A DNA stretch of 6,092 bases. It comes from Acidobacteriaceae bacterium (GTDB lineage Bacteria; Acidobacteriota; Terriglobia; Bryobacterales; Bryobacteraceae). Shown here piece by piece: positions 1 through 5,986 of the stretch. Positions within the stretch are counted from its first letter, which is position 1; every line of letters starts with the position of its first letter. A model generated the notes under the pieces. The model made no database searches. It saw only the letters and a program-made list of their open reading frames with translations, and was not told where the DNA came from. The stretch covers positions 1-6,092 of the forward strand of contig JAFARV010000020.1 of NCBI GenBank assembly GCA_019245255.1, given 5' to 3'. The translations under genes were made by a program, and so were the position numbers.

Positions 1-697
1 ACTGCCTCGCTCGGCCGGTCGTAGATGAACGCGAAAAGCCAGCCCACCACCAGCAGATCGGTCGGATAGTAAGACAGTCGGGATTGAATTACCTCCGCCG
101 CCTCGGACGCTGACAACAGCGCGTTCTCTCCCCGCACAATCTGGGCGATGTATGCTCCGTACTCTCGAATAATCGTCTCGCTTGAGAGACATTGGCCGTC
201 ACCCGCTTGAATAGGATCTACCTGGACAATGTGATAATCCTCCACGATCCATGGCTGTGCATACGGCTTTTTCAGCGCTCCATCGCAGCGCTTCAGGCAA
301 TTACGCACGATCGCGCCGGCACTCGCTTCAATTTCGGGAGATGAAATCCATCGGTGCGCGAACTCAGCCAACTCACCCCAGTCCGCTGTGCACGGGACGC
401 ACAGTTCTACGCTCGCGACCCCATACTGGAAATAACGGACCCGTGCCTCAGCCATATTCCGGACGCAATCGTCTGTGAGCCGGCATGCTCTACTGCGGGG
501 GGCTGCTCGTAGCGAACATATTCAGGCGCTGGATGCCGGAACGCCGGCTCCCGGCCTGCGGGCGTGGCGCCCAGTATCCTCCGAATGGCGCCGAGGTCGA
601 TCTCCTCCGCCACTTCGTAGAGAAACAGACCCCACACGCTCCCGGTGATTAGCTTTCGGTCCTCCACGACCGCGATGGTACACGATAACGCCGTCAT
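1..697 (-). pseudogene. Conserved protein of unknown function, frameshifted, 3' end beyond window
   Basis: Reading leftwards from ATG at 697, the protein begins MTALSCTIAVVEDRKL, passes through LFLYEVAEEIDLGAIRRILG and REPAFRHPAPEYVRYEQPPA, and that frame stops at 407. A second frame, open from 521 to the window edge, carries an equally protein-like continuation: ARVRYFQYGVASVELCVP, VEDYHIVQVD, IAQIVRGENALLSASEAAEV, then SRLSYYPTDLLVVGWLFAFI. From memory, these blocks are collinear in a single uncharacterised protein family seen in Acidobacteriota and relatives; I cannot name a Pfam domain with confidence. Joining the frames needs loss of one base (or gain of two), most likely near 455-480. 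A G6 run at 497-502 is a second candidate. The frame could also be entered at GTG 766, but residues before 697 look non-coding. An ATG at 455 could restart the second part. This may be a decayed gene or a sequencing error. Cellular role unknown; no signal peptide is seen. Confidence 0.7.
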
Positions 698-810
698 TGG
701 AATCAAAAGATATGCGCCCGCGACTGGGCCCAACGATGCGAACCCGCACCGCTCACGTGGCAGCACAGGCCGCAGGACGCGACCCCTGAGGTAGTACAGA
801 CGGCAGTACG

Positions 811-839
811 TTTACCCACTTCGACTTCAAGAATAGAAT
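811..839 (+). promoter_or_regulatory. Putative sigma70-type promoter for the Uma2-family gene
   Basis: TTTACC at 811-816 matches four of six positions of the -35 consensus. TAGAAT at 834-839 matches five of six of the -10 consensus. The spacer is exactly 17 bases. Transcription would start near 846, which is the TTG proposed as the start codon, so the mRNA would be leaderless or nearly so. This agrees with the lack of any Shine-Dalgarno sequence there. It is inferred from pattern match only. Confidence 0.35.
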
Positions 840-845
840 GAACAT

Positions 846-1397
846 TTGGGTGCTGCGGTCCAAGGATTGCCTCAGAAACTTACAGCCGATGAGTACAGCA
901 AGCTTCAAGAAGTCCTCGGCTTCAAGGACGAACTCATTGAGGGAGAACGTGTATTCTCCCCGTTAGCGAAATTCCAACATGGCGTGGTGATCGACAATTT
1001 GGAATCGGTGCTGAAAGGGCAGTTCTCGGATATGGTTGTTGTTCGGGAGATTGGTTGGCAGTTCCGGTCTATCGAGGGTCTGGACAGCGTACCCGGGCCC
1101 GATCTGATGGTGATTCCGAAAGACGACTATTTGAGGGCTGCCAGATCGAGCGGTTATTTCGAGGGTCGTCCACACTTTGTGATCGAGGTCATCTCACCCT
1201 CTGAACGAAAGCCACGACGTTTACAGAAAGTCGGATTGTACTTGGAAGCGGGCACTGATGCCGTTGTTGAGGTCGATTACACGAAGAGACGCGTGGTTAT
1301 TCATCGTCCTGAAAGAGAAATCGCGGAGGTGGTGAAAGATTTCATCATCTGGCCATTCAATGCTGAGCTCGCAGATATCTTTCGCAATCTCGATTAA
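846..1397 (+). CDS. Uma2 (DUF820) family PD-(D/E)XK nuclease-like protein
   Basis: This 183-residue protein has the full architecture of the Uma2/DUF820 family, a PD-(D/E)XK restriction-endonuclease-like fold usually about 180-200 residues long. Visible landmarks are LTADEY near 12-17, the ELIEGE segment at 29-34, GPDLMVI with the presumed metal-binding Asp at 86, VIEVISPSE with the acidic catalytic Glu at 114, and LQKVGLYLEAG with a candidate catalytic Lys at 128. A C-terminal strand and helix complete the fold. All candidate active-site residues are present, so it may be functional. The family's substrate and biological role are unknown; members are abundant in cyanobacteria and occur as many paralogues in some Acidobacteriota. 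The cytoplasm is its expected location. The start is TTG at 846 because an in-frame TAG lies at 834-836 and only TTG 846 or TTG 867 remain. The ATG at 838 is in another frame. It converges on the kinase gene, with 78 bases between them. Confidence 0.88.
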   Translation: MGAAVQGLPQKLTADEYSKLQEVLGFKDELIEGERVFSPLAKFQHGVVIDNLESVLKGQFSDMVVVREIGWQFRSIEGLDSVPGPDLMVIPKDDYLRAARSSGYFEGRPHFVIEVISPSERKPRRLQKVGLYLEAGTDAVVEVDYTKRRVVIHRPEREIAEVVKDFIIWPFNAELADIFRNLD

Positions 1398-1475
1398 TTC
1401 CACATAGACATGGCTCACGAGTACAGATGCAAAGGATTTGAGCCTGCAGCAATGCAGCCCGTTCGCCCGCCCAGC

Positions 1476-3281
1476 TCACATCGGCTGCCGTTCGTCGTGC
1501 CCCGTACTCGCCGGGATGGTAAATCGAAAAATCGAGCCGCAACCCGGTTCAGCTTCGGCCCAGATGCGGCCGCCGTGCAGTTCCACGATTCGTTTGCACA
1601 TCGCCAGACCCAAACCCGTTCCCGCGTGGTCCCCGGACTGCAGCCGCCGAAAAATCTGAAAGATCTCTTCGGAATAGCGCATATCGAAGCCCATTCCGTT
1701 ATCGCCCACCGAAAACACCCATCCTCCGCCATTCGCGCTGGCCGCCGAGATCCGGATCTCCGGTCTCTTGTCCGACCGGTATTTGACCGCGTTGCCGATA
1801 AGGTTCTGAAACAGTTGAACCATTTGCTGGCGGTTTGCCACCACCTTGGGTAGAACGTCCGTGTGGATGACTGCCTGGCTCTCGGCGATCGCTGTTTCAC
1901 AGTTCAGGAGGGCTTCGCCCACAACCTCATCCATGCGCACCTCGGTTCTCCCGAGGCTTCCCTCCCGCATCAGGCGCGAGTAGCTCAGCAGCCCCTCGAT
2001 CATCGCCCGCATTCTCGCCACTGCGGCCTGAATGAAACGCAGGTGCTGCACCGTGTCCGGATTTCCCTCCAGCCTCCGCGCGATCAGCTCACTGAACGCC
2101 GCAATGGTTCGCAGCGGCTCCTGCAGGTCATGTCCTGCGGCGTAGGCAAACAGTTCCAGATCGGAATTCAACTGCTGCAGCGCAGTATTCGAGCGTTCAA
2201 GCTCCGACCGCCCCTTCCGCAGCTCCACTTCCGCACGGCGTCTCTCTGTCACGTCCCGGAATACCAGCACCGTCCCTTGCACCGACCCGTTGGCATTGCG
2301 GAGAGGCGCCGCACTGTCGTCTATCGGAATCTCCCTGCCGTCCAATGCCGCCAGAACCGTGTGATTGGCGAGCCCCACAATCCGCCCGCTTTGTATCACT
2401 TTCTCGACAGGATTATCCAGCGATTGACGTGTGTTTTCATTCATTATGCGAAACACCCGATGCAGCGGAACGCCCACCGCCGACTGCTGCGTCCAGCCCG
2501 TGAGGTGTTGCGCCACGGGGTTGATGAACGTGATCCTGCCTTCGGCGTCGGTCGCGATAACAGCATCTCCGATGCTCTGCAGCGTAGTTTGAAACATGTC
2601 TCGCGCGGCCGCAGTTTCTTCCCCGCTTCGGTGCAGTTCCTCGATCAGCCGGAGTCGTCTGATACTCGCCTTCCAAAGCCCTGTTTGCGCGACGAACAAC
2701 AGAGCAACCAGTGCGATCGATCCCAATGTACTTACCCATCGCAGGTTAGCTTCGCTCGACCGCAGGTTCTCTTGCGCGGCAACCCCCGCCTCTGTCGCCT
2801 CCGCCACAATTCCACCCACATCCGCTCGGATGTGATCCATCAGGCGTTTTCCCTCGTCGCTCTGTACGACGCTGATCGCCGCCGCCAAATCGCCCGTTTG
2901 GCGTAGCCTGATTGTCCGCTGAAGCTCGCTCAACTTCTCATTTACGACGGCGGTGAGGGCAGCAACGCGGTCGCGTTGTGCCGAGACATGCGCAAGGAAG
3001 GATAAATCAGCACGGATCTGTGACAAGGATTGCCGATATGGCTCGAGATAGGAATCCTTACCTGTTAGCAGATAGCCTCGTTGCCCGGTCTCCGCATCCT
3101 TCAACTCGGAGAGAAGCGCGTTCGCATGTTCAACCACCTGATCGTGCCGCTGTGCCTCATTTCGCCATTTTCCGTAGTTGATCGAATCCCGGATTGAAAG
3201 GATAGCCACGGCGCACGCAATGGCTAGCGCTGCCAGCAATGGCAGGAACTCAACAACATCTCGGCGCTTGGCAGTGTTCAC
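1476..3281 (-). CDS. Membrane sensor histidine kinase, CHASE3-PAS-HisKA-HATPase
   Basis: This is a 601-residue transmembrane kinase of a two-component system. A first membrane helix at about 11-30 and a second at about 183-202 flank a periplasmic CHASE3 domain, marked by ETGQRGYLLTG at 64-74. A PAS domain spans about 230-345 (GDAVIATDAEGRITFINPVA ... VLVFRDVTERRRAE), followed by a short coiled coil. The HisKA helix carries AAGHDLQEPLRTI, with the phosphoacceptor His at 384; the HDLQEPLR form resembles phytochrome-like kinases. The HATPase domain shows the N box (NLIGNAVKY, 493-501), G1 (DNGMGFD, 527-533), F box (IFQIFRRL) and G2 (GTGLGLAM, 554-561), so it should be active. The start is GTG at 3281, the only usable start after an upstream in-frame TAG; the Shine-Dalgarno is poor. 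No response regulator lies within the window, so the partner is unknown. The signal sensed by CHASE3 cannot be predicted. Confidence 0.95.
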   Translation of the reverse strand: MNTAKRRDVVEFLPLLAALAIACAVAILSIRDSINYGKWRNEAQRHDQVVEHANALLSELKDAETGQRGYLLTGKDSYLEPYRQSLSQIRADLSFLAHVSAQRDRVAALTAVVNEKLSELQRTIRLRQTGDLAAAISVVQSDEGKRLMDHIRADVGGIVAEATEAGVAAQENLRSSEANLRWVSTLGSIALVALLFVAQTGLWKASIRRLRLIEELHRSGEETAAARDMFQTTLQSIGDAVIATDAEGRITFINPVAQHLTGWTQQSAVGVPLHRVFRIMNENTRQSLDNPVEKVIQSGRIVGLANHTVLAALDGREIPIDDSAAPLRNANGSVQGTVLVFRDVTERRRAEVELRKGRSELERSNTALQQLNSDLELFAYAAGHDLQEPLRTIAAFSELIARRLEGNPDTVQHLRFIQAAVARMRAMIEGLLSYSRLMREGSLGRTEVRMDEVVGEALLNCETAIAESQAVIHTDVLPKVVANRQQMVQLFQNLIGNAVKYRSDKRPEIRISAASANGGGWVFSVGDNGMGFDMRYSEEIFQIFRRLQSGDHAGTGLGLAMCKRIVELHGGRIWAEAEPGCGSIFRFTIPASTGHDERQPM

Positions 3282-3477
3282 GGCAGCACCAGGATGAAAC
3301 GTCTGCTACAACTTTTTACCAGAACAATTGTTTGTAGGTCAAGCTCATGTGCCGTCGCGACTCGTACTGCCAGTCACAACAAAAGTTCGAAATCTTTTAT
3401 CTGCCCGTTCTCTTAACAAGTTGAACCCTCCTCGCGCGCTCATCCCGCACACCCCTCCGCCATACTCGCGTACGAAA

Positions 3478-4113
3478 ATGCTCGATCAGGAAAAGAAAAA
3501 ACGCGGCCCCCACACACCGAACGGCAAAGTCAACTCCAGCCAGAACTCGACCGAGCACGGCCTCCGCTCTGAGCACTTCCGTATCCTCCCCGGCGAATCG
3601 CGTGAGGAGTTCGAAGCTCTCCGCAAATCCTGGCTCGATCGCTACCAGTTCCATGAGTACGCGGACTCGGCCATCGTGCTGATGATCGAAAAACTCGCTC
3701 AGAACGATTGGCTCGTGCGTCGCGGCATGCAGGCCGTGTGCAATGCGCAGGAGCGCTTCGCCGAAGCCGAACTCACGAATCAATCCGAAGAAGTGGTCGA
3801 AAAACTCGAACGCAGGCTGCTGCTAATGCTGCGCTACAAAACCTCGCTCGAGAACTCCTTCAGCCGCACGCTGCGCGAAATCGAAATGATGCTCGCCCGC
3901 GCCAAACAGGAAGAACTCCAGGAACGCCTCGTATTCATGCGCGAAAACGCGTTGGTGCTGAGCATTCAGAAGGTTCAGGCGACGCTCGGCATCCCTCTCT
4001 CAGTCCCGTGGTCTCCTGCTCCCAACCAGCGCCGCGCCTTCGAACAACAACAACGCAACTCGTCACAACCAACAACTGAATCGGAGCCAGGGAGCGTCAG
4101 CGACCCCAGCTAA
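3478..4113 (+). CDS. Small helical protein, GPxTPxGK...N...HGL type, unknown function
   Basis: The 211-residue product opens with a basic segment, KKKRGPHTPNGKVNSSQNST, then EHGLRS (26-31) and ILPGESREEFEALRKSW (36-52). The middle (about 60-165) is almost entirely helical and charged. It includes RYKTSLENSFSRTLREIEMM near 119-138, and the tail is Gln/Ser-rich. The GPxTPxGK..S..N..HGL start followed by LPGE is a pattern I recognise from many hypothetical proteins of Acidobacteriota and Verrucomicrobiota; no function is established. The basic N-terminus suggests, but does not show, nucleic-acid binding. I chose ATG 3478 because the conserved region begins there; the frame is open back to 3328 but that part is proline-rich and unlike the family. 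The last residues, EPGSVSDPS and the TAA, are encoded by the first unit of the downstream repeat cluster. No Shine-Dalgarno is evident. It is divergent from the kinase across a 196-base gap. Confidence 0.85.
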   Translation: MLDQEKKKRGPHTPNGKVNSSQNSTEHGLRSEHFRILPGESREEFEALRKSWLDRYQFHEYADSAIVLMIEKLAQNDWLVRRGMQAVCNAQERFAEAELTNQSEEVVEKLERRLLLMLRYKTSLENSFSRTLREIEMMLARAKQEELQERLVFMRENALVLSIQKVQATLGIPLSVPWSPAPNQRRAFEQQQRNSSQPTTESEPGSVSDPS

Positions 4114-4141
4114 CAGAGCCATGAGCGAAGCGATTGGAAAT
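4107..4141 (+). repeat. 35-bp repeat, copy 1
   Basis: First of three perfect 35-base copies. It begins CAGCTAACAGAGCC and ends GCGATTGGAAAT. Its GCTAACA heptamer contains the TAA stop (4111-4113) of the upstream gene, and its ATG lies at 4121. Confidence 0.95.
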
Positions 4142-4168
4142 TCGGAGCCCCACACGCGTCAGCGACCG

Positions 4169-4203
4169 CAGCTAACAGAGCCATGAGCGAAGCGATTGGA
4201 AAT
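4169..4203 (+). repeat. 35-bp repeat, copy 2
   Basis: Perfect copy of 4107-4141, offset by 62 bases. The short frame opened by the ATG of copy 1 (4121) ends on the TGA of the ATGA at 4183-4186 here, so successive copies would give ATGA-overlapping mini-frames. Confidence 0.95.
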
Positions 4204-4231
4204 TCGGAGCCCACACGCGTCAGCGACCCCA

Positions 4232-4266
4232 GCTGACGGCTGATGGCTGACGGCTGAGAGCTAAAA
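4232..4266 (+). repeat. Heptamer block, 5 copies of GCTRAnn
   Basis: Five adjoining heptamers: GCTGACG, GCTGATG, GCTGACG, GCTGAGA, GCTAAAA. They occupy the place that the 35-bp copy holds in neighbouring units. Every heptamer has TGA or TAA at positions 3-5. Confidence 0.9.
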
Positions 4267-4287
4267 GCCAGGGAGCGTCAGCGACCG

Positions 4288-4322
4288 CAGCTAACAGAGC
4301 CATGAGCGAAGCGATTGGAAAT
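4288..4322 (+). repeat. 35-bp repeat, copy 3
   Basis: Third perfect copy. It follows GCGTCAGCGACCG in the fourth unit and is followed by a 19-base stretch (4323-4341) not found elsewhere in the cluster. Confidence 0.95.
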
Positions 4323-4364
4323 CCCAAACTCTCGACACTGAGCCAGGGAGCGTCAGCGACCCCA

Positions 4365-4455
4365 GCTAATCGCTAACCGCTAACAGCTGATCGCTAACCG
4401 CTGACGGCTAATCGCTAATCGCTAACAGCTGATCGCTAACAGCTAACAGCTAACC
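4365..4455 (+). repeat. Heptamer array, 13 copies of GCTRAYN
   Basis: Thirteen uninterrupted 7-base units with no slippage in phase: GCTAATC, GCTAACC, GCTAACA, GCTGATC, GCTAACC, GCTGACG, GCTAATC, GCTAATC, GCTAACA, GCTGATC, GCTAACA, GCTAACA, GCTAACC. Positions 1-3 and 5 never vary; position 4 is A or G, 6 is C or T, and 7 is C, A or G. The array is followed directly by GCGGGAGCGAAGCGACC. Confidence 0.95.
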
Positions 4456-4479
4456 GCGGGAGCGAAGCGACCGCTCAGC

Positions 4480-5244
4480 ATGATACAACTGTTTGCTTCA
4501 ACACGCGCTATGCAACTCGACCCCGCGATCCTCGGCGAATTTGTCGGAACGATGATCCTCATTCTGCTCGGAAACGGCGTCGTTGGTTCAGTGCTTCTTG
4601 CCAAAACGAAAGCCGAAGGCGCAGGATGGTTGACCATCACGGTCGGCTGGGGCCTCGCTGTATTCTCCGGAGTCGCCGTCAGTAATTCGATGGGAGACAA
4701 AGACGCTCACTTGAACCCGGCTTTCACCCTCGCATCGGTACTGATGACGGGGCACGCTGAGCGGCTCTACACATACATTCCCGCGCAGATCGCCGGTGCG
4801 TTCGCCGGCGCGGTTCTGATCTGGCTCTTCTTTCTTCCGCACTGGGCACCCACGTCGAACCCCGCGCTGAAGTTCAGCTGCTTCTCGACCACTCCGGCAA
4901 TCCGTAGTTATGGCGCTAACTTTTTGAGCGAATTGATCGGGACATTCGTCTTAGTGTTGGTCGCGGTAGCCCTGGTCTCGCGACGTATCGCGCCCGGCGG
5001 CGTCGCTCCGGGACTCGGGCCTTTGCTGATCGGAGGAGTAGTCTGGAGTATCGGCTTGTCGCTCGGCGCGACCACCGGCTACGCGATCAATCCGGCCCGT
5101 GATTTGGGACCGCGGCTTGCCCATTCTCTGCTTCCGATTCCGGGCAAAGGCGCCTCAGACTGGGCATATTCATGGATACCGATCTTCGGACCCTTGTGCG
5201 GAGGTGCGATTGCGGCAGCATTCATTCGCTTTGCGGGAATTTGA
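4480..5244 (+). CDS. glpF: GlpF-type aquaglyceroporin (MIP family)
   Basis: This 254-residue inner-membrane channel has six hydrophobic helices and the two half-helix motifs of the major intrinsic protein family. HLNPAFTLA carries NPA at 79-81, and GYAINPARDLGPR carries NPA at 204-206. The Asp after NPAR (208) is the mark of glycerol facilitators rather than water-only aquaporins. Compared with E. coli GlpF, the selectivity-filter positions read Trp 57, Gly 192, Tyr 201 and Arg 207; Tyr replaces Phe, as in many Gram-positive GlpF proteins. It should allow passive entry of glycerol or similar small uncharged solutes. The start could be ATG 4480 or ATG 4510 (MQLDPAILGEFVGT), and the second fits the usual family N-terminus better. 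Neither has a clear Shine-Dalgarno. The repeat cluster ends just upstream. Its stop is four bases before the cytochrome gene, so the two are probably co-transcribed. Confidence 0.92.
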   Translation: MIQLFASTRAMQLDPAILGEFVGTMILILLGNGVVGSVLLAKTKAEGAGWLTITVGWGLAVFSGVAVSNSMGDKDAHLNPAFTLASVLMTGHAERLYTYIPAQIAGAFAGAVLIWLFFLPHWAPTSNPALKFSCFSTTPAIRSYGANFLSELIGTFVLVLVAVALVSRRIAPGGVAPGLGPLLIGGVVWSIGLSLGATTGYAINPARDLGPRLAHSLLPIPGKGASDWAYSWIPIFGPLCGGAIAAAFIRFAGI

Positions 5245-5248
5245 CTTC

Positions 5249-5986
5249 ATGCGTTCCGTTGCTGCCCTTCTTCTATTTGCCTCATTCGCCCGCGCCCAGG
5301 CGCCCACCGATGATTCGGTCACCAGAGGCCGGAAGCAATTTGCGAAAACATGCAGCTTTTGCCATGGAATCGACGCCACCGGTGGCGCTGAAGGCCCCAG
5401 CCTAATTCGTTCGGCACTGGTGCGCCACGACCGGAATGGAAACCTGATCGCAACAGTCATCCACGACGGACGTCCCTCCAAAGGCATGCCACCGGTCCCA
5501 CTGACTGATCCACAAATCGCGGACGTCGTCGCCTTCCTGCACTGGACCGTCGATGAGGCGGATAAACGCAGCCCGGAGAAACCGGTCGGATATTCGCTCC
5601 AACTACTGTTAACTGGGAATGCGGAACTCGGAAAGACCTACTTCGAGCGCCACTGCCGATCCTGTCATTCTCCCTCGGGGGACTTGGCCGGAATCGCTCG
5701 GAAATACGAACCCTCGAGTCTGCAGGCACGCTTTCTTTATCCCGGAGATGTGCCGAAAACGGTATCCGTAAAGACAGGTTCGGGGGAGCAGATTCGTGGA
5801 ACCTTCGCCTACGCCGACCCGTTCAGCATTGCGCTCATAGACGCAAAAGGCTGGTACCATTCGTGGCCTCGCGATCAGGTCCAAGCCACTATCGACGATC
5901 CTGTCGCGGGACATCTCAGGCTGCTCGCTGAATACAGCGAAGCCGATTTGCACAACATCTTCGCCTATCTGGAGACCTTAAAGTGA
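5249..5986 (+). CDS. Secreted dihaem cytochrome c with inserted C-terminal segment
   Basis: The 245-residue precursor has a signal peptide (MRSVAALLLFASFARA, likely cut near 16-18) and two c-type haem sites. The first is CSFCH at 35-39, with Met 80 in KGMPP as probable axial ligand. The second is CRSCH at 136-140. The second domain is unusual. A 50-60 residue segment with beta-strand character (VSVKTGSGEQIRGTFAYADP, then SIALIDAKGWYHSWPRDQV) sits before the final helix YSEADLHNIFAYLETLK, and no Met follows the second CXXCH. Similar cytochromes with such an insert accompany quinoprotein dehydrogenases in Acidobacteriota, as I recall. It should be a periplasmic electron carrier. ATG 5249 was chosen because it starts the signal peptide; the frame is open upstream to 5099 inside the aquaporin gene. 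It follows the aquaporin by four bases, and its stop overlaps the next start (GTGA, 5983-5986). Confidence 0.92.
   Translation: MRSVAALLLFASFARAQAPTDDSVTRGRKQFAKTCSFCHGIDATGGAEGPSLIRSALVRHDRNGNLIATVIHDGRPSKGMPPVPLTDPQIADVVAFLHWTVDEADKRSPEKPVGYSLQLLLTGNAELGKTYFERHCRSCHSPSGDLAGIARKYEPSSLQARFLYPGDVPKTVSVKTGSGEQIRGTFAYADPFSIALIDAKGWYHSWPRDQVQATIDDPVAGHLRLLAEYSEADLHNIFAYLETLK

Larger units (their letters stand above)
4083..4476 (+). repeat. Composite interspersed/tandem repeat cluster
   Basis: About 390 bases between two genes consist of reiterated modules. Five units begin at about 4083, 4144, 4206, 4267 and 4342. Each holds the exact 12-mer GCGTCAGCGACC (4094-4105, 4156-4167, 4217-4228, 4275-4286, 4350-4361), followed by C or G, a CAG, and then one or more GCTRAYN heptamers. 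Units 1, 2 and 4 then continue into ATGAGCGAAGCGATTGGAAA, whereas units 3 and 5 instead expand the heptamer. A related end motif, GGGAGCGAAGCGACC, closes the cluster at 4458-4472. Units 1 to 3 are 61, 62 and 61 bases long. There is no transposase and no target-site duplication that I can see. The nearest known analogy is the heptanucleotide STRR repeats of cyanobacteria; identity with any named family is not established. Confidence 0.92.

Noticed and set aside
1444..1457. CTGCA-GCAA-TGCAG hairpin between the convergent Uma2 and kinase genes
   Set aside because: The stem is only five base pairs and no T-run follows on either strand, so it does not qualify as an intrinsic terminator.
1863..2906. 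Long plus-strand reading frame of 347 codons
   Set aside because: It lies wholly inside the kinase gene on the other strand. Its translation is rich in Arg, His, Gln and Pro with no domain pattern, typical of an antisense shadow of a GC-rich gene.
3323..3332. AACAATTGTT palindrome in the gap between the kinase and the divergent gene
   Set aside because: A ten-base palindrome in an AT-rich stretch is easily a chance event, and no second copy or matching promoter spacing supports an operator.
3328..3477. N-terminal extension of the small helical protein to an earlier start
   Set aside because: The extra 50 residues are proline-rich and lack family similarity, whereas the conserved basic motif starts straight after ATG 3478. 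The region more likely holds the divergent promoters.
4083..4476. CRISPR array
   Set aside because: Repeats are not separated by unique spacers of uniform length, the heptamers are contiguous, and no cas genes are present.
4083..4476. Remnant of an insertion sequence or MITE
   Set aside because: I see no terminal inverted repeats flanking the cluster, no target duplication and no transposase fragment. The modules are direct repeats.
5099..5248. N-terminal extension of the cytochrome into the aquaporin gene
   Set aside because: It would bury the obvious signal peptide starting at 5249 and overlap the aquaporin gene by about 146 bases.
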